From Zhengitettix transpicula (lineage: Eukaryota > Arthropoda > Insecta > Orthoptera > Tetrigidae): a stretch of 64,000 bases of DNA. A program made the translations under genes and the position numbers. Below, piece by piece: positions 48,236 to 60,550 of this stretch. Under the pieces are notes generated by a model, which had not been told where the DNA came from, ran no database searches, and saw nothing but the letters and a program-made list of their open reading frames with translations. Location: the NCBI GenBank assembly GCA_037074705.1, contig CM073596.1, forward strand, positions 19,240,501 through 19,304,500. Direction: 5' to 3'. Positions within the stretch are counted from its first letter, which is position 1; each line of letters begins with the position of its first letter.

Positions 48236-51200
48236 TGCGGCGTGGAGCTGCTCTCGTTGACCAATTTTAAAAAAAGTCTGTAAAGTTTTTCATCAACGCC
48301 AACAACACTACCAGCACCAGGAACAACAACTGGCTTTTGTATTACTTAACGAGGAGGTCTGACTGAGACAGGTATTAACTAACATGAATCTGGATACATT
48401 TGAACCCTTGAGCATTCGATCTATTTTTTTCCCAAAATTATGGATGTATATTCATGCTGCATTTTGTGATAAATTTGAACGTTTTGATATTCCACTTTGT
48501 GTCTTGATATTTTACGAGCCTAGATAGGGTTGCATTGGTTTTTAAATTTAATTTTAAGTTTCTGCCATGGTTGTATTAATTCAGGTCTTGATATTCGTGG
48601 ACGTGTGTCCACAATTCTTTTTTTTTGAGAAATAACTCTTTTCAGATCTGTTGTATGTTTTCTGATTTAACAGATTTTGATAGGATCGGGAAAACTGTCA
48701 GAGAAAGCTGGAATGGGATTGGGAGTCAAGAAGGATAGCTCATTGGTAAGATCGATCATGTGTTCGATTCGTGATCTTGTCCAGTTAATTCCCTGTCATA
48801 GCTTTAGAGCTGAGCTTGATTGAAAGAACTTCTTCTGTTCGTGAATTTTCTTTGAGCTTGTACGAGAGTTAGAATTAATTTATACCGTTTTTATTACTTA
48901 TTTTATAATCATGGGTGTTGCTTTATGAAAACACAAGGAAAGGACCTCAACATTTTAATTAATGAATAATTTTCCAGAAATATGTTGTTAATGACTCTCG
49001 TCTTTGAATGTGATTTTTTATTCAGTTCATGGCTTCCTTAGTTAGTTACCATTTTTATGATTGTTATTCTTGATGGTCTTAATGATTGGAAAGATAAAAT
49101 GAGAGAAATCTCCATCAGTTCCAAAAGTATCTGAGTTGTCTGATACGACCATCTGACGAGGGAAAGTTGTGTAACGAACAGGTAGATGACGATTTACTCG
49201 GTTTCCTTGACTAATATTTACAAACTGACCGGATTCATGACTATCTTTAGGTGTACCACGACCACGAACGTAGGCCTTGGGTTATTCCTAGGGCTTTCTC
49301 CGAGGACGGTGTGCGTGGACTTGCCGTGTAAGTGACGGTGATTTCTTAAAATACGTTTTTGGCGTAGGTTTTGGGTGTTTGGGGGAAGTGTTTGCCGCGC
49401 CTCGTCCAGTTGGGTGTAGGATGGAGATTGGGGCAGAGCGAGGCAGTATGTTGCGAGGAGACAGGGCGTAAATCCACACTTTGCGACGTGCGATTATCGT
49501 GTACGACTCTACTTTGCATACTGCCTCACGCACCCACCGTACAGCTGTCTCAATTACTGTGCAACAGCTGATATCTTGCAACCCTATCTTCCTAGAAATG
49601 CCCAGAAAACATCTACAAACTTAAATATTAGGAAATACTCGTTCCTTATTGATTATACCAGAAATGTCAAACTACGATTAGGATACATTGTTACATTCTC
49701 CAGATAAATTCAACAGATACTGTGTTCTCGTATATAACAAATACATTTAATGCTATTCTATAATTATATAGGTGAAAGAAAGAATAATGAATATCCACCT
49801 AATGAACAAATTTACATATTACTAAACCTTATTTTTAATTTTAGGTAGGCTTATAACATTTGACATATACATTTCCACGCTTTGTCTTCCCGGTAAAATC
49901 CGTTGACCAATTATTGAAACAAAGACTTTGCCAGTAAGTTGAAAGGGAGCGCTACTACTTGGTCATTGACAGTGTGATGGAATGATATCTTCATAGTAGT
50001 CACAATTCTGTTGAAGCACAACCAAATGGGCTCCTATTACAGTTTTCCATTGTGTTATACAATACCGCGGTTTTATGCTAACTTGTACATTGGGGTATAT
50101 TCGGGTTGGCGGTCGAGTAAACTCGAGTTAGTTCGGACGCCATACGATTATTTGTTTACCATAAATATCTGTTTATAACACTCAAATGCAGGTTTTTTTT
50201 GATGGGACAAGATTTAATAATTACAGATTTAATCACCCATGCTCAAGCACTTGTTGTATCTTCGAAATGTAATGTAATAATAATTCCGAGAATTGACTTA
50301 GCGCTTTCATAACTGGATTTTTTATTCGTTTTAAGGCGCAGAGAGATTCCGGTATAGCCAACAGTTGATATGTCAGTAATCAAATTCGTCTATATGGAGA
50401 TAAAATAAATTACTTGTTTGAATTTTGAGGCCTGTGGTTGCTTTTGTCAACGAACGAAAATATTTTAATAGCATATTTAAAACCGCAGAGATATAGAGAA
50501 GTCGAGACAAAATTAGAACGAAGCTCTTTTTTACGACATTACAATGGTGCTCAGGTACACAGTGTGCGTCAGTGAAAAGTATAGTGATTGATAATCAAGT
50601 TATTTTTTAACTATTACTTATAGTAATAGGTCGTTATTGCATCGGCTAAAAACACAAAATTTCTGAGAGAAATTGAATAAAAGCAATTCTTAAAACTCTG
50701 TCTGAAAACAATTATTTTTCGTGTTCTGTGTCAGTTGAGAAAGTATTGAAATTCTTTACAGTAATAATTGAAATTACTTTAAGAATTTAGACTAAATTGC
50801 GAAAATGATTTTGTAAACATTGTTTAGGCCTATATATGTTCATTTTATACTTCTTACTTTTTAAAAATCGTTTACACACTATTAATAATTTAATAGATAG
50901 TTCAATAATAATCTTAAATTATTGTAACTGTTGCAATTTCCCGTAACGTTACAGATTTATAAAATGCTTTTGTTTTACCGAAATTGACCCTCGTCCCAAG
51001 TTATTTTGTTTTATTCAGCGACTCATGGCTGTATTACTGAAATATTTTAGAGTTATTAATATGCTAATGAAGCGTGGTCTCGTCTCACCTGAGAGATTTA
51101 CGTGGACTAGCTTAACGTCTCGTTGTTTGATTTGGCGTCGAAAGCGCTTTTCGTGAAGCTTTTCTAATTTTATTAAGATGTTGGTTCTTTCGACTGACAG

Positions 51201-52030
51201 GATGCATATAATTGCGCACATCAATGTACGTTAATACTAAGGTGCGTAATTTTTAAAGAGTCCCCACCTTTGATAACTCGAAATAGCCTCGAATTATCGT
51301 AATAACAGACTTCCGGACCGTCAAAACTTTCTCTTCTCTTGTAACATATTTTAAACACGGCAAGGGATTCACCAAATTGTTGTCATTATAATTTAATTAC
51401 ACGCTGAGATTTCTATTCTTAGAAACTATTAAACAATATCCTTCGAATTTCTCCCGTAGGTTGCGAGTGTGTGTAAATTTTAGAGCAAAAAATCTCCCTT
51501 TAAACGTTTTATAAGATAACGTAGTCTGAATTTCAGCAACAATGATTGAATTTTTGCGAAGTATACTTTTGCTTTTATATAATTATGTACAAATTAACTG
51601 TAAAACGTTTGAAGTAAATATATAATTTAGCCGATTGAAAGAGTACCTCTGTAATAACTAAAATATTGAAAGTTTTTACGTAGTTTTCAATTTAAAAACG
51701 AAATAGTTTTTATTAAATAAAATGATCAATTGTAACAATAATAATAATAACCAATAAATAGAACAAATTTAAAATTATATATTCACTTCAATTGTGACTT
51801 TGACATAGAAATTAATACAAATAGAAAAATCCATACGTCCTTAATGGTGCTAGTTTAACCTAATTTCTTCCATTATCTTTAAATATCCCACTGAGTTTAT
51901 CAGTTAGATTATTTATACATGTTTCGCATGTTTTCAAATTTAATTTTATCTGTTTTTTTCTATATACCTGCATTTCTTATAAATGCGAAAAACACATATG
52001 CTATTACTAAGCAAATTTGTCATCAGATTT
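48236..52030. other. unassigned; GC-richer patch at 49290-49580
   Basis: The patch has overlapping 97- and 66-codon frames on opposite strands, typical of composition rather than coding. The rest is AT-rich without recognisable features. Confidence 0.3.
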
Positions 52031-52051
52031 AATTCATTACAATTTTACAAA

Positions 52052-52085
52052 CACAACGTTTCATCCATAATTGGAACCTATTCAG
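52052..52085 (-). ncRNA. hammerhead-like core, left arm
   Basis: Minus strand: CTGAATA, 16 nt, GAAACGTTGTG. The stem is weakened in this arm. Degenerate relative to CTGANGA. Confidence 0.3.
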
Positions 52086-52224
52086 GTGTACATTACAATT
52101 AAATTTGTTAAATTTATTATATAAAAATCTAGATCAACGTAAATATTAAATTGCGGTTTGCACATAATTTTGGGCCGTAAATCAACATATAATAAATTAT
52201 AACGAATTTAATTGAAATGTACAC

Positions 52225-52258
52225 CTGAAAAGGTCCCAATCAGGGATGAAACGTTGTG
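52225..52258 (+). ncRNA. hammerhead-like core, right arm
   Basis: CTGAAAA, then 16 nt with stem TCCC / loop AATCA / GGGA plus a G-T pair, then GAAACGTTGTG. The stem is the reverse of the GGGA/TCCC pairing at 31.8 kb, so pairing is kept while sequence changes. Confidence 0.35.
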
Positions 52259-52275
52259 TTTTTAAAATTATGATG

Positions 52276-52690
52276 TTTTAAATTTGATGATAAACTTTTT
52301 TACTAATAGGCTGGTGTTATTCACATTTATTCAAAAAGAAGTCAGATTAATATAATTGTTCATATTCCTTATACTATTACAAATGTACCTCATTTCTTTA
52401 ATTAATATTTATACAATACAACATCCTTTCGTACATATAGGATTATACTATTTTTACTGTATATAGGATGGTTCTTAACTCTAAATATATAATTACATCA
52501 GTATAACTAGTATTCTATATTTTTAAACTTAACACATTTTGATACCAATTTTCTTTGCATATGGACAAAATTTCATTTCTTACTCCATCCAAAAATCATT
52601 TATCGGTATGTCTGATAGTATTCTTCATTATGTTACACATTATATTATATATATAACGATTATTTGAGTAATCGTTTAGAGTCAAAGTAG
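52276..52690. other. unassigned
   Basis: AT-rich; nothing recognised. Confidence 0.3.
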
Positions 52691-52692
52691 AG

Positions 52693-53374
52693 ATATTCTT
52701 CAGAACACGAGAAACGGTACTGTAGGGGTGAGAAACCCGTAGAATAAAGGTAAAAATAATTATAATTAAAAAAGTGATCATTTTGTGTTAAATTACTGCG
52801 CGTCAAGAAATTATGACGTCACAGCGTCACAGCGTGAGAGAGAGACGTTACTGCGCGACGATACTGCACAACAAAGTAAATAGTTCCTTTTTTCGTAATG
52901 AAATAAATCAGAAATATTTCGATTGAATAAAAAATATAATTTTATACATCGAATGATAATAAAAAGTAATACGAAAGATTTTTACCATCCTTACGGACAA
53001 TTTAAGTTAATTTTCGTGCCATATATTAGTGATTCCAATATGGCGACCATTTGTTTACAATGAGAATCTAGCTAACAATGTTATCAATTTAATCTTTCGT
53101 AATATCTGAAGACTGAAGGAAAATTATATCCTGGAATACTCAAGGAGTATATTTAAAAATTCTATTCGTAAAGAAATTCGGAGAAATGTTTGTTGGGATT
53201 GATGCAATAAAATTCAATGTATTTTATAGCTGTTAAATAAATTCACTGTGGGTCGAAAGTTTGTGAGGATCTAGGAACAGTTATATTTAGGCTAAATCAT
53301 TTCTTGACTAATGATTAAATACTTTTTCAGGTTTATATAAAAAAGTACACGGGAAACGCCAGAAACCCTGCTAG
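52693..53374 (+). mobile_element. Helitron-like non-autonomous element copy 3
   Basis: Collinear with 30576-31256 over its whole length and ending CGGGAAACGCC...CCCTGCTAG followed by host T (53371-53374 is CTAG). The 5' part present in copies 1 and 2 is missing or too diverged. Carries TGACGTCA at 52814-52821. Confidence 0.7.
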
Positions 53375-55280
53375 TTTTACAATAATAATTGGCCTATCAT
53401 TGGATTATTTTATTGTCTTATTCAAAATATGGTTATTTAATAAGCTATAAACGTAACGTTACAATAGTAATGTGAATTTGAGGGTTTCATAGGTTTCATT
53501 ATCAAATATGGCTTATTTTAGTCAGTGATGCTGGTTTTTGTATAGTTCGCATTACTTTCTTTCAAACTCACTTGTCTACAGTATTACCTAGGAGTTTAAT
53601 ATTCTGCCAGTATTTCCTCGGGTAGTTATTTTTCGCGTTTAGTACCGTTTCTCGGTTTCCATTTCACGTTTGGATTTACCAATTGTGTAACAACTCTCAT
53701 TACTAAAGCGTTCTTCCATTCGTAAAGAGGATAGAATTGTCAGCTATCCTGATCATGGAACTTGAGACTAAATGTTTGTAGTGAGAGTTCGTACAAGAGG
53801 TTCAATGCTCTGCACAGCTAGCCATATGGACGGCGGAGGAATTGTGGCTTGTGGTAGATGGATTGGGCAGAAGCATGAGTGTCTGGTTGAGTGGCCTCCA
53901 CTCCAAGTCTTTGTGAATGGAGAACCTCTCCGTCAATGGAGGCTCGCTGAGCCGTGCCGAAATGGCCTCCCATTCACGGTCTAAAATACACTCTTCTTAC
54001 CTCCTAATTTAAACTGTGGCGCCAACACGACCAACCTACCGTGGCGGCCGTTAGCAGCTCCTCTGCGAAACTGGAATCCCTCAAGGAAAGCAGCCTTCAC
54101 TCTTGCACGATTGAATACTGTCGACTCAATATATTTACAACTGAGTGTTATAAAAAACAAGAAAGTGAACGTAACGACGGGAGGGAAAAATACCGTTTTG
54201 CAGGACTGCAGAAGAGTACTACCATACAGAGGTAAATTATTCACAGATTTAATTATTCAGTGAAAGTGAGGTTATTCCAACAAGCTTATGGCGCGAGAAA
54301 TTGAAATAAATTTAAAATTCTATGTTATGCTGAAGTTTTTGTAATATTATTTATATTTCAAAATATTCCTATAAGCCGTAATAGTAATAGTTTAATACCA
54401 GTAAAACTGATACAGCTATATAGAATAGTCAATTTTTATTTACTGCATTAGAAAAATAATTTCATCAAAATATATACAAAGAGTGTTTAAATAATAATAA
54501 TAATAATAATAATAATAGACTAACGGAGTTTATATAATTATAAGTAACAATTACCACTAAAACTGACACTGTTCTAACTGACATTGAAAAAAAATTTTTA
54601 ATGGCCATGAGGTCAGTTGAATTAATTATAAGCAAAAATGAACTGCACATCATTATATTAACAAAAGTTTCAATACTCTACGTTTATTTTATTTGTAGTG
54701 CAAACCTGATGTGGTCCACGGATTGTAGAAGAGACGTAGTATATTAATAACTTTTGTTAAAGTAATAATGAGAAAATAATTTTTGTTTATAATTAATTCT
54801 TAACTGCCTACTTTGTCGTTATTAATTATTACTACTACAATTATTCAAATGGATACAAAAATTTATTTATGAGGAGATTTTTTTTAACTGAAAGTTACTT
54901 ATTTTAACGTTTTAATTTCGCCTGGTAATTTATTATTCAAAATCGACACAAAGATGACTTTTATTTGTTACGGTCATAATAGTCCATGTTCAATAATTAT
55001 TATCTTGGGTCTTACATCGTATCTTCTTTTATATTTCATTCTCTTTTAAAATGGTAATGTGGCATATAGAGAATAAAATACCATACTTCTGTATGCTACA
55101 AAAAATGGTTAAAAATAATTCGCCGTACCAGAAAAGTTCTATTCAGATAATGTTTTATTTTTGATCCCTATTTATTAGAATATTTTGGAGCAATAAATAA
55201 TTGTTTATACATTTTATAATGTATATCCCACTTGCTACACGATTTTTTACATTTTCAACATGACGATCTAATATAATTTT
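53375..55280. other. unassigned; GC-richer patch at about 53800-54090
   Basis: The patch includes frames of 64-87 codons with no recognisable similarity. An ATT/AAT trinucleotide tract lies at 54490-54517. Otherwise AT-rich. Confidence 0.3.
54490..54517. repeat. (AAT)n microsatellite
   Basis: Nine uninterrupted trinucleotide units. Confidence 0.95.
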
Positions 55281-55285
55281 TTTAA

Positions 55286-55630
55286 ATTTTTTTTTAGAGT
55301 AACAGGCTACATGTGGCTATTACACGAGGTGGCAACTCTCCTTTAATAGCATAGGAAAGGATTTGAAAGGGGGGATGCGAAAGGGTAGAGAAAGGTAGCC
55401 AAGTGTTAATTAGGGCCCTCGAGCTATGGGTTAAGGATCCTACCCGTCATTCGCCTAAAAGTGATGCAGGACAAACCCTATAAAACCTTCATCAGGTAGT
55501 TCGGACATTTAGTACTTGTCCAACAACATTCCGATGACGAGAGAAGGGTTTGCTGTGGGGACACAACATTCTCTTCTCAGTGCCTCGACCAGTTTAGGAG
55601 GCAGCTGGCCGACTGTTCCAATGGGAATGG
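55286..55630 (-). mobile_element. A-tailed retroposon family copy 3
   Basis: Minus strand, from ATTCCCATTGGAACAGTCGG (about 55629 down) to CACATGTAGCCTGTTAC, CTCT, and an A-rich tail (55286-55295). It keeps the frame IPIGTVGQLPPKLVEALRRE, VPTANPSLVIG through the middle before a stop. Full length relative to copy 2, with an additional segment also present in copy 1 (CGCATCCCCCCTTTCAAATC). Confidence 0.8.
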
Positions 55631-57540
55631 AAAACATAAGAACTTTTAATAAATGGTAATAGACCATTAGAATTAAGCTAAATTTTATATAATACAAAGG
55701 ATTATTACGTATTCTTTTACCACTGATTTGGGAAACCAATAAATAAAAAATTCAAGAGCTCTTATTTCTTAAATAGGAAACTATGACAATGTAATTTGAA
55801 CACATTACTTTAAATTCTTACATTTGAAAAAAGATCTAAACCTTATCCGACAATAGTAACATTTATGCTAACGGTTACACATTACTTACACATGTGGATA
55901 ATTTCCGACGCCGTGACGCCTTCGACGCTACGTGTATCTGCTTTACATTTGTGATATTCTGTCGTTTCGTGTGGATATTTTTTCTGTTATACTTCTGATT
56001 TTTGTTCATGTATATATAGTTTATATTAAATAGTAAACTTGTAAAAAAGCAAACTATGTGAAAAATCATAAACACAAATTTTTGTTATTTACAGACGTTA
56101 AAATAGCAGTGTATAATCTTATTTTTATTTGAGGCTCACGAAAGTTGTTAAATTTATTTATTTACGAACTTGATTAAAGATTTTACTTCGGTCTCAGGTT
56201 CGATTCCGGGATGTTGTGCGTGACAGACCATCTACTTCATTCTGAATGAACGAGTTACATAAATTTTTAATTATTATTAAATAATTATTGACTTGTTGCT
56301 TGAAACTTCAACACATTTACAAAAAGAACGAATTAATTAGCGAAAAGAATTTTTTTTAAAACGATTTTCATGTTTGGAAAATTTGTAAGTTACGTGCATG
56401 AATCGTGGACGGGAATGGCGTTGAATTTCCTGGGAACCGCGTGCGCATCCTCTTAATAGAATATCAGGCATTATTGGACTCAAGGGAATCAGTTTTGTGC
56501 TCCTAGTTGTGTACAAATAAAACGCTGTTGCCCTTTTTAAAGCAGCGTGCTCGAAAGTGCTGAGCTGGAAAGCGCCCATTAAAATTCCAACGTACCGTTC
56601 GTCACTACCTCGAAGCTGCAAGAAACATCGGGAAATGTTACTATTTGCATGAGGCTCACGCTGTAAAGAAAGTCTGCGATTGTAACTGTTACCACACACC
56701 TCACTTGTAATTGAATACATCGTTGTATATGTGTTTAGGAGACTTGCTTGCAATAAAATAATATTAACTAATCATAGGATTTCACTGTAAAATTTTAATA
56801 ATCTAACTCATTAATTTTTCTTTTTCGATTCATCGTTAAGTGATTTCTCTGCTAGAATGCAGACATGTCCACGTTTTTCCCACTCATGTGAAGATCATTG
56901 TAGCGAGGTTAGAATCGCCTACTTTATTGTATAATAATGTTTAACACCACATTCAGATATTTGCTTATAATGTCCAATCATTAAAAATAGTTTTGATATT
57001 AGCCCTTACGAATCCTGTAGAAAGTTTGTCCTTAAGGGTGAAAAATATCTTGATTATTTAGAAGGTGCAAGTGTACTTGAAGACCTGAAATTATATTTGT
57101 CATTTATTTTTCTTTGGAAAAATTACTACTTTTGAGAAGAAAATTGTGAGTGTAAAACGCACACTTTAACTTTTAATCAAAATATTTTTGAATCATAAAC
57201 CGTTTGGAAAATTTCATCACCAGGCTGACATAGATTCAATCAGTTTTTATGCAACGATACCACTACCGTAAAGAATAATACAAAGCTTAAATTTTTGTTT
57301 GAGTGACTTGAGAACTCGTCCTGATTTGTGTCATAAATTTCCCCGTTTAGATTAATTATTTTTTGCTTATATTCAAGAACTATGGTCTGGGTATATTTAT
57401 TCACAAAGATTTTAAGTTTTTGTTATTCCATTGATAGGCTGACTTGGCAAAGGAAATAAAGGAATAATGTGAGGCTAGATTTAGATAAAAGAGAAGGGTT
57501 CCGATTTTTAAGAAGCTATTACGTCTTTTCGAGTTTTATG
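55631..57540. other. unassigned; one 138-codon minus-strand frame
   Basis: The frame at 56337-56753 (minus) starts with ATG and is the longest non-gene frame in the window, with mixed composition and no family signature I recognise. It has no TE motif or splice context. Real coding status is undecided; a chance frame is more likely. Confidence 0.3.
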
Positions 57541-57544
57541 TGCG

Positions 57545-57850
57545 AGAAATAACGAAATCTCTGTCAGAGACGCGATGACATGTTCTCAATCCTTGGGGAA
57601 TTTTTCGGTCTGAGAAGTCCGTAACCAGACACGTGAGATGACAGGGTGATTAAATTGGTGGAGGAATTCCCAGAAAGGCCACCTGCTAGCCACGCGCACA
57701 GGAAGGAGCGCTATTAGCTGTCCGAGGCAATGCATACAGAAGAGGCTGAGTAGCCTCGGGCTAACACACAATTAACACACACCGCGCCGGCTACTGGCTA
57801 ACGCCATCTATCGTCATACACCGTACGCCACTCGACGTGTGAGCCAAATA
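57545..57850. promoter_or_regulatory. GC-rich island
   Basis: Balanced composition with several CpGs (CACACCGCGCCGGCTACTGG). No convincing coding frame. Confidence 0.2.
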
Positions 57851-58610
57851 ATTACACATTTCGGAATGCTTTTCTCCTGAAAAATCTAAGTATGGGTGGT
57901 ATCTGCTTAAATTTTTTCAATTTGTACAAAATATTCATAAAATTTTTGAATTTGCAATTATATTGTACAATAATATTGATTAAGGGATTGTTTTTACAAA
58001 TTAAAGAACATCCGTTAGTGTACAAAATCGGAGATAAGGAGGTAAAACAATTTAAGAAGTGTAAATATATGATAAGTTACTATAGGTGAAAACATTTTAG
58101 TAGCCATAAAATGAGGTCACTTCATTTTATCAACTGAAATAATATATTGATCCTCAATCAAACCCTTTACGGAACTTGAAGATTCTGGGTTCCGTCCACG
58201 AGTGAAAAATATACATGATAGGATGTATATTTGATGACAGGAAGAACGTGGAACGTTAGAAAACTCGGATAAGGTAATCATTTTCAGAAAGGAGACGGAA
58301 TGTTCTCTCTAAATATTAATCTAATAAAACTACCTGCGGAAATTAATGAATACAAGTCTAAAAATTATGTTTGTAATTGTGGCCTCTCTCTTAAAATTAG
58401 ACAAAGAGAGTAACGATCGGACGTGGGAAAATATTTTACACTGAACGGAACGATTTTCCTGTGAAGGTACTATACTAGTAGTCGCGAACGATGGTGGGTT
58501 ACTTTATGGAATTAACCTGAGAAAACTGAAAAATCTGATAGACGGATTAGATAAACTAGCAAAGAAAAGTAAAGTGGGCATTAAGTGAGCATAAATAGAG
58601 AAAAAAAATA
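57851..58610. other. unassigned
   Basis: AT-rich; nothing recognised. Confidence 0.3.
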
Positions 58611-58611
58611 A

Positions 58612-58790
58612 TTAAATGATTGAAAAACATTAATACTCGTTGCATTTGGACCTCAATGGAAGGAAGACTTTTAAAATTTTTGACATGTATCGTCTTATCA
58701 ATTATCATTACAAATTTTTCTATATCCTTAGCTCTAAAAGTTGCACTGAGGTCCAAATGCAACGAATGTCAGTATTTTTCATTCAATTAA
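58612..58790. repeat. inverted repeat with 18-bp perfect core arms
   Basis: CGTTGCATTTGGACCTCA (58638-58655) and its exact complement (58747-58764), with imperfect outward extension to about 45-bp arms, enclose roughly 90 bp. Possibly a MITE or snapback structure. Confidence 0.75.
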
Positions 58791-58884
58791 TTGTATTTGT
58801 CGCATTTCGTGTCGTTGTCTACTCCATTTTTATAATATTTCGACCTATAATATCATTTTTAATTAAAGATGGCACAATGCATGA

Positions 58885-59271
58885 TTTTAATTTCGTAAAA
58901 TTATTGATTCGTCCAAAAATTATTAGAATGGTAGAAGGTTTCCACAACTGCGTGATAAAAGCGAGCGGGCACTTAGTTTTTGTGAGAATGAAATTCAGGT
59001 ACTGATGAAAAATAATTTCACATAAATACATTTAGTAATTAAATGTGATTTGAAAGAAATTGAAGATATTGGAATGAAAAATAATTTCACATAAATACAT
59101 TTATTAATTAAATGTGATTTGAAAGAAATTGAAGATATCCAGCTTTCCATTAGTACCTGAATTTCATTCTCACGCAAACTAAGTGCCCGCTCGCTTTTAT
59201 CACGCAGTTGTGGAAACATTCTACCATTCTAATAATTTTTGGACGAATCAATTAATTTTACGAAATTAAAA
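58885..59271. mobile_element. foldback element with about 123-bp arms and an internal 2 x 69 bp repeat
   Basis: Arms 58885-59007 and 59148-59271 are inverted copies at roughly 95% identity (e.g. GCGAGCGGGCACTTAGTTT in both). Between them lies an almost exact tandem duplication with period 69 (59006-59143). No coding potential beyond mirrored chance frames. The organisation matches foldback-type DNA elements; no target duplication was found. Confidence 0.85.
59006..59143. repeat. tandem duplication, 69-bp unit
   Basis: Units begin TGAAAAATAATTTCACATAA at 59006 and 59075 and differ at only a few positions. Confidence 0.95.
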
Positions 59272-60475
59272 TTTGTGTGAAAGCCAAAAATATTTCTGTA
59301 TGTGTTTAAGAATTTCTTCGGGACGCTGGTTAAAGAAATAATATTTATTCAATCATTTAAGTTCATTTATTGGGTCTTATTCTATTCTTATATATTTAAC
59401 TTTAATTTTCATCATTAATATTCACAGTCGAGACTATTTGAGCATAAAGTATATAAATCAAATTTATTGAGTAAGGAATTCGATTTGGTTCCAACTAATG
59501 TTGCAATTCTCCAGTCTAACTGGAAAAGTTTCCCCGCTAACCTTGTGACCACATTTTAGCGGCATAGAATCTACGGTTGATTACTTGCAATCGTAGGCGA
59601 TCAAGTAGATCCAATAAAATAAGCTACTCAAATGTTTCCAATCGCAAAATATTATTTTATATATAATAATTATATATATATCATAAGAAAAACTAATGTG
59701 GGGTGATTGTTAAAAGACACTGTTATTGCTATATTCATAGTGCTGTTTCTGTGTGACGTAATAAGAAGTAAAATTTGTGCTATTTATAATTTAGCGTGTA
59801 AAACCTACAGTAGCCTATGAATAGTAAGTGTAACACAGAAATTATTATAGTTTGTAGCTGAATGACTTCGTGATAGGATGATTATGTAAATCTCTAACTT
59901 ATGTTCCTTTTTATATTTTGTAGTCTGTAATGAGGTCCGAAATCGTTTTAGGTCAGCGTTCGATTATGTTATGAACGTAATTGGTTTAAATTTTTTCAGT
60001 AGTGGAATAATGGTAGGCGCAAGTGGAACACATATAATGAGACATACTGAAAAGATTTTCACCATGAACGTAAAGAGATTGATTCAGTTTTTGCCGCGAG
60101 TAATACTCTGGAGGGCGAGGAGAGAGCTGCTGAGAGAACGCAACTGCTGTCAAGCTCAGTTTTGCTCGTATCAACTTAACAGTTATGAAAGGCGGTAATA
60201 GTGTGCAATTGATTGTGAAAAGAAAGAGACAAAGGAACGCATCAAAAGTGAAAACCGTGAAGTACTACAAGAAATGAAATAGCTTTCTCTACAGACCTGG
60301 AAGCTCAGAATTGTCTATTATTGCATACACTCAATAATTACGTGTCACGGGAATATATCGTAGACTATTATATTCGTATCAAATTTGAAGGGGACAGATC
60401 TTGAATGTTATATCCAATAACTGTCATCCGCTATTTGAAACGATGTTCACAATTGGAAATTTCAAACCTTCTGTA
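59272..60475. other. unassigned
   Basis: A GC-richer patch at about 60090-60180 holds small opposing frames; nothing recognised. Confidence 0.3.
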
Positions 60476-60477
60476 GC

Positions 60478-60550
60478 TTAATTATGTAAATACTTTTAGA
60501 GGGTCGCCAATAACCAACAGGTTGACGCGACCATAAATAAATAAATAAAA
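60478..60550 (+). mobile_element. extreme 3' end of the RNase H LINE family
   Basis: AATTATGTAAATAC, then GGTCGCCAATAACC...GACGCGACCATA and a (TAAA)n tail. It matches the 3' end of the element at 20880-23820 (GGTCGCCGATAAC...GACGCGACCATA). A dead-on-arrival, strongly 5'-truncated copy. Confidence 0.75.

Larger units (their letters stand above)
52035..52275. mobile_element. palindromic foldback carrying two opposed hammerhead-like cores
   Basis: Left arm 52035-52110 and right arm 52200-52275 are inverted copies (e.g. ACACAACGTTTCATCC against GGGATGAAACGTTGTGT; AGGTGTACATTACAATTAAA against its near-complement), with similarity continuing inward. Each arm holds a core oriented outward. About 90 bp separates the arms. 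Confidence 0.75.

Noticed and set aside
48728..48780. tRNA-like A box (TAGCTCATTGGTA) and B box (TGTTCGATTCG)
   Set aside because: The two boxes are too close together for a tRNA and no acceptor or anticodon stems form. At most a decayed tRNA-derived SINE fragment.
56195..56212. Good B-box-like GGTTCGATTCC
   Set aside because: No A box at the proper distance and no cloverleaf.
56337..56753. 138-codon minus-strand frame
   Set aside because: Longest unexplained frame but no domain, splice or promoter support; left as undecided rather than called as a gene.
58640..59219. Mirrored frames on both strands (up to 121 codons)
   Set aside because: They are produced by the inverted repeats and the 69-bp tandem duplication.
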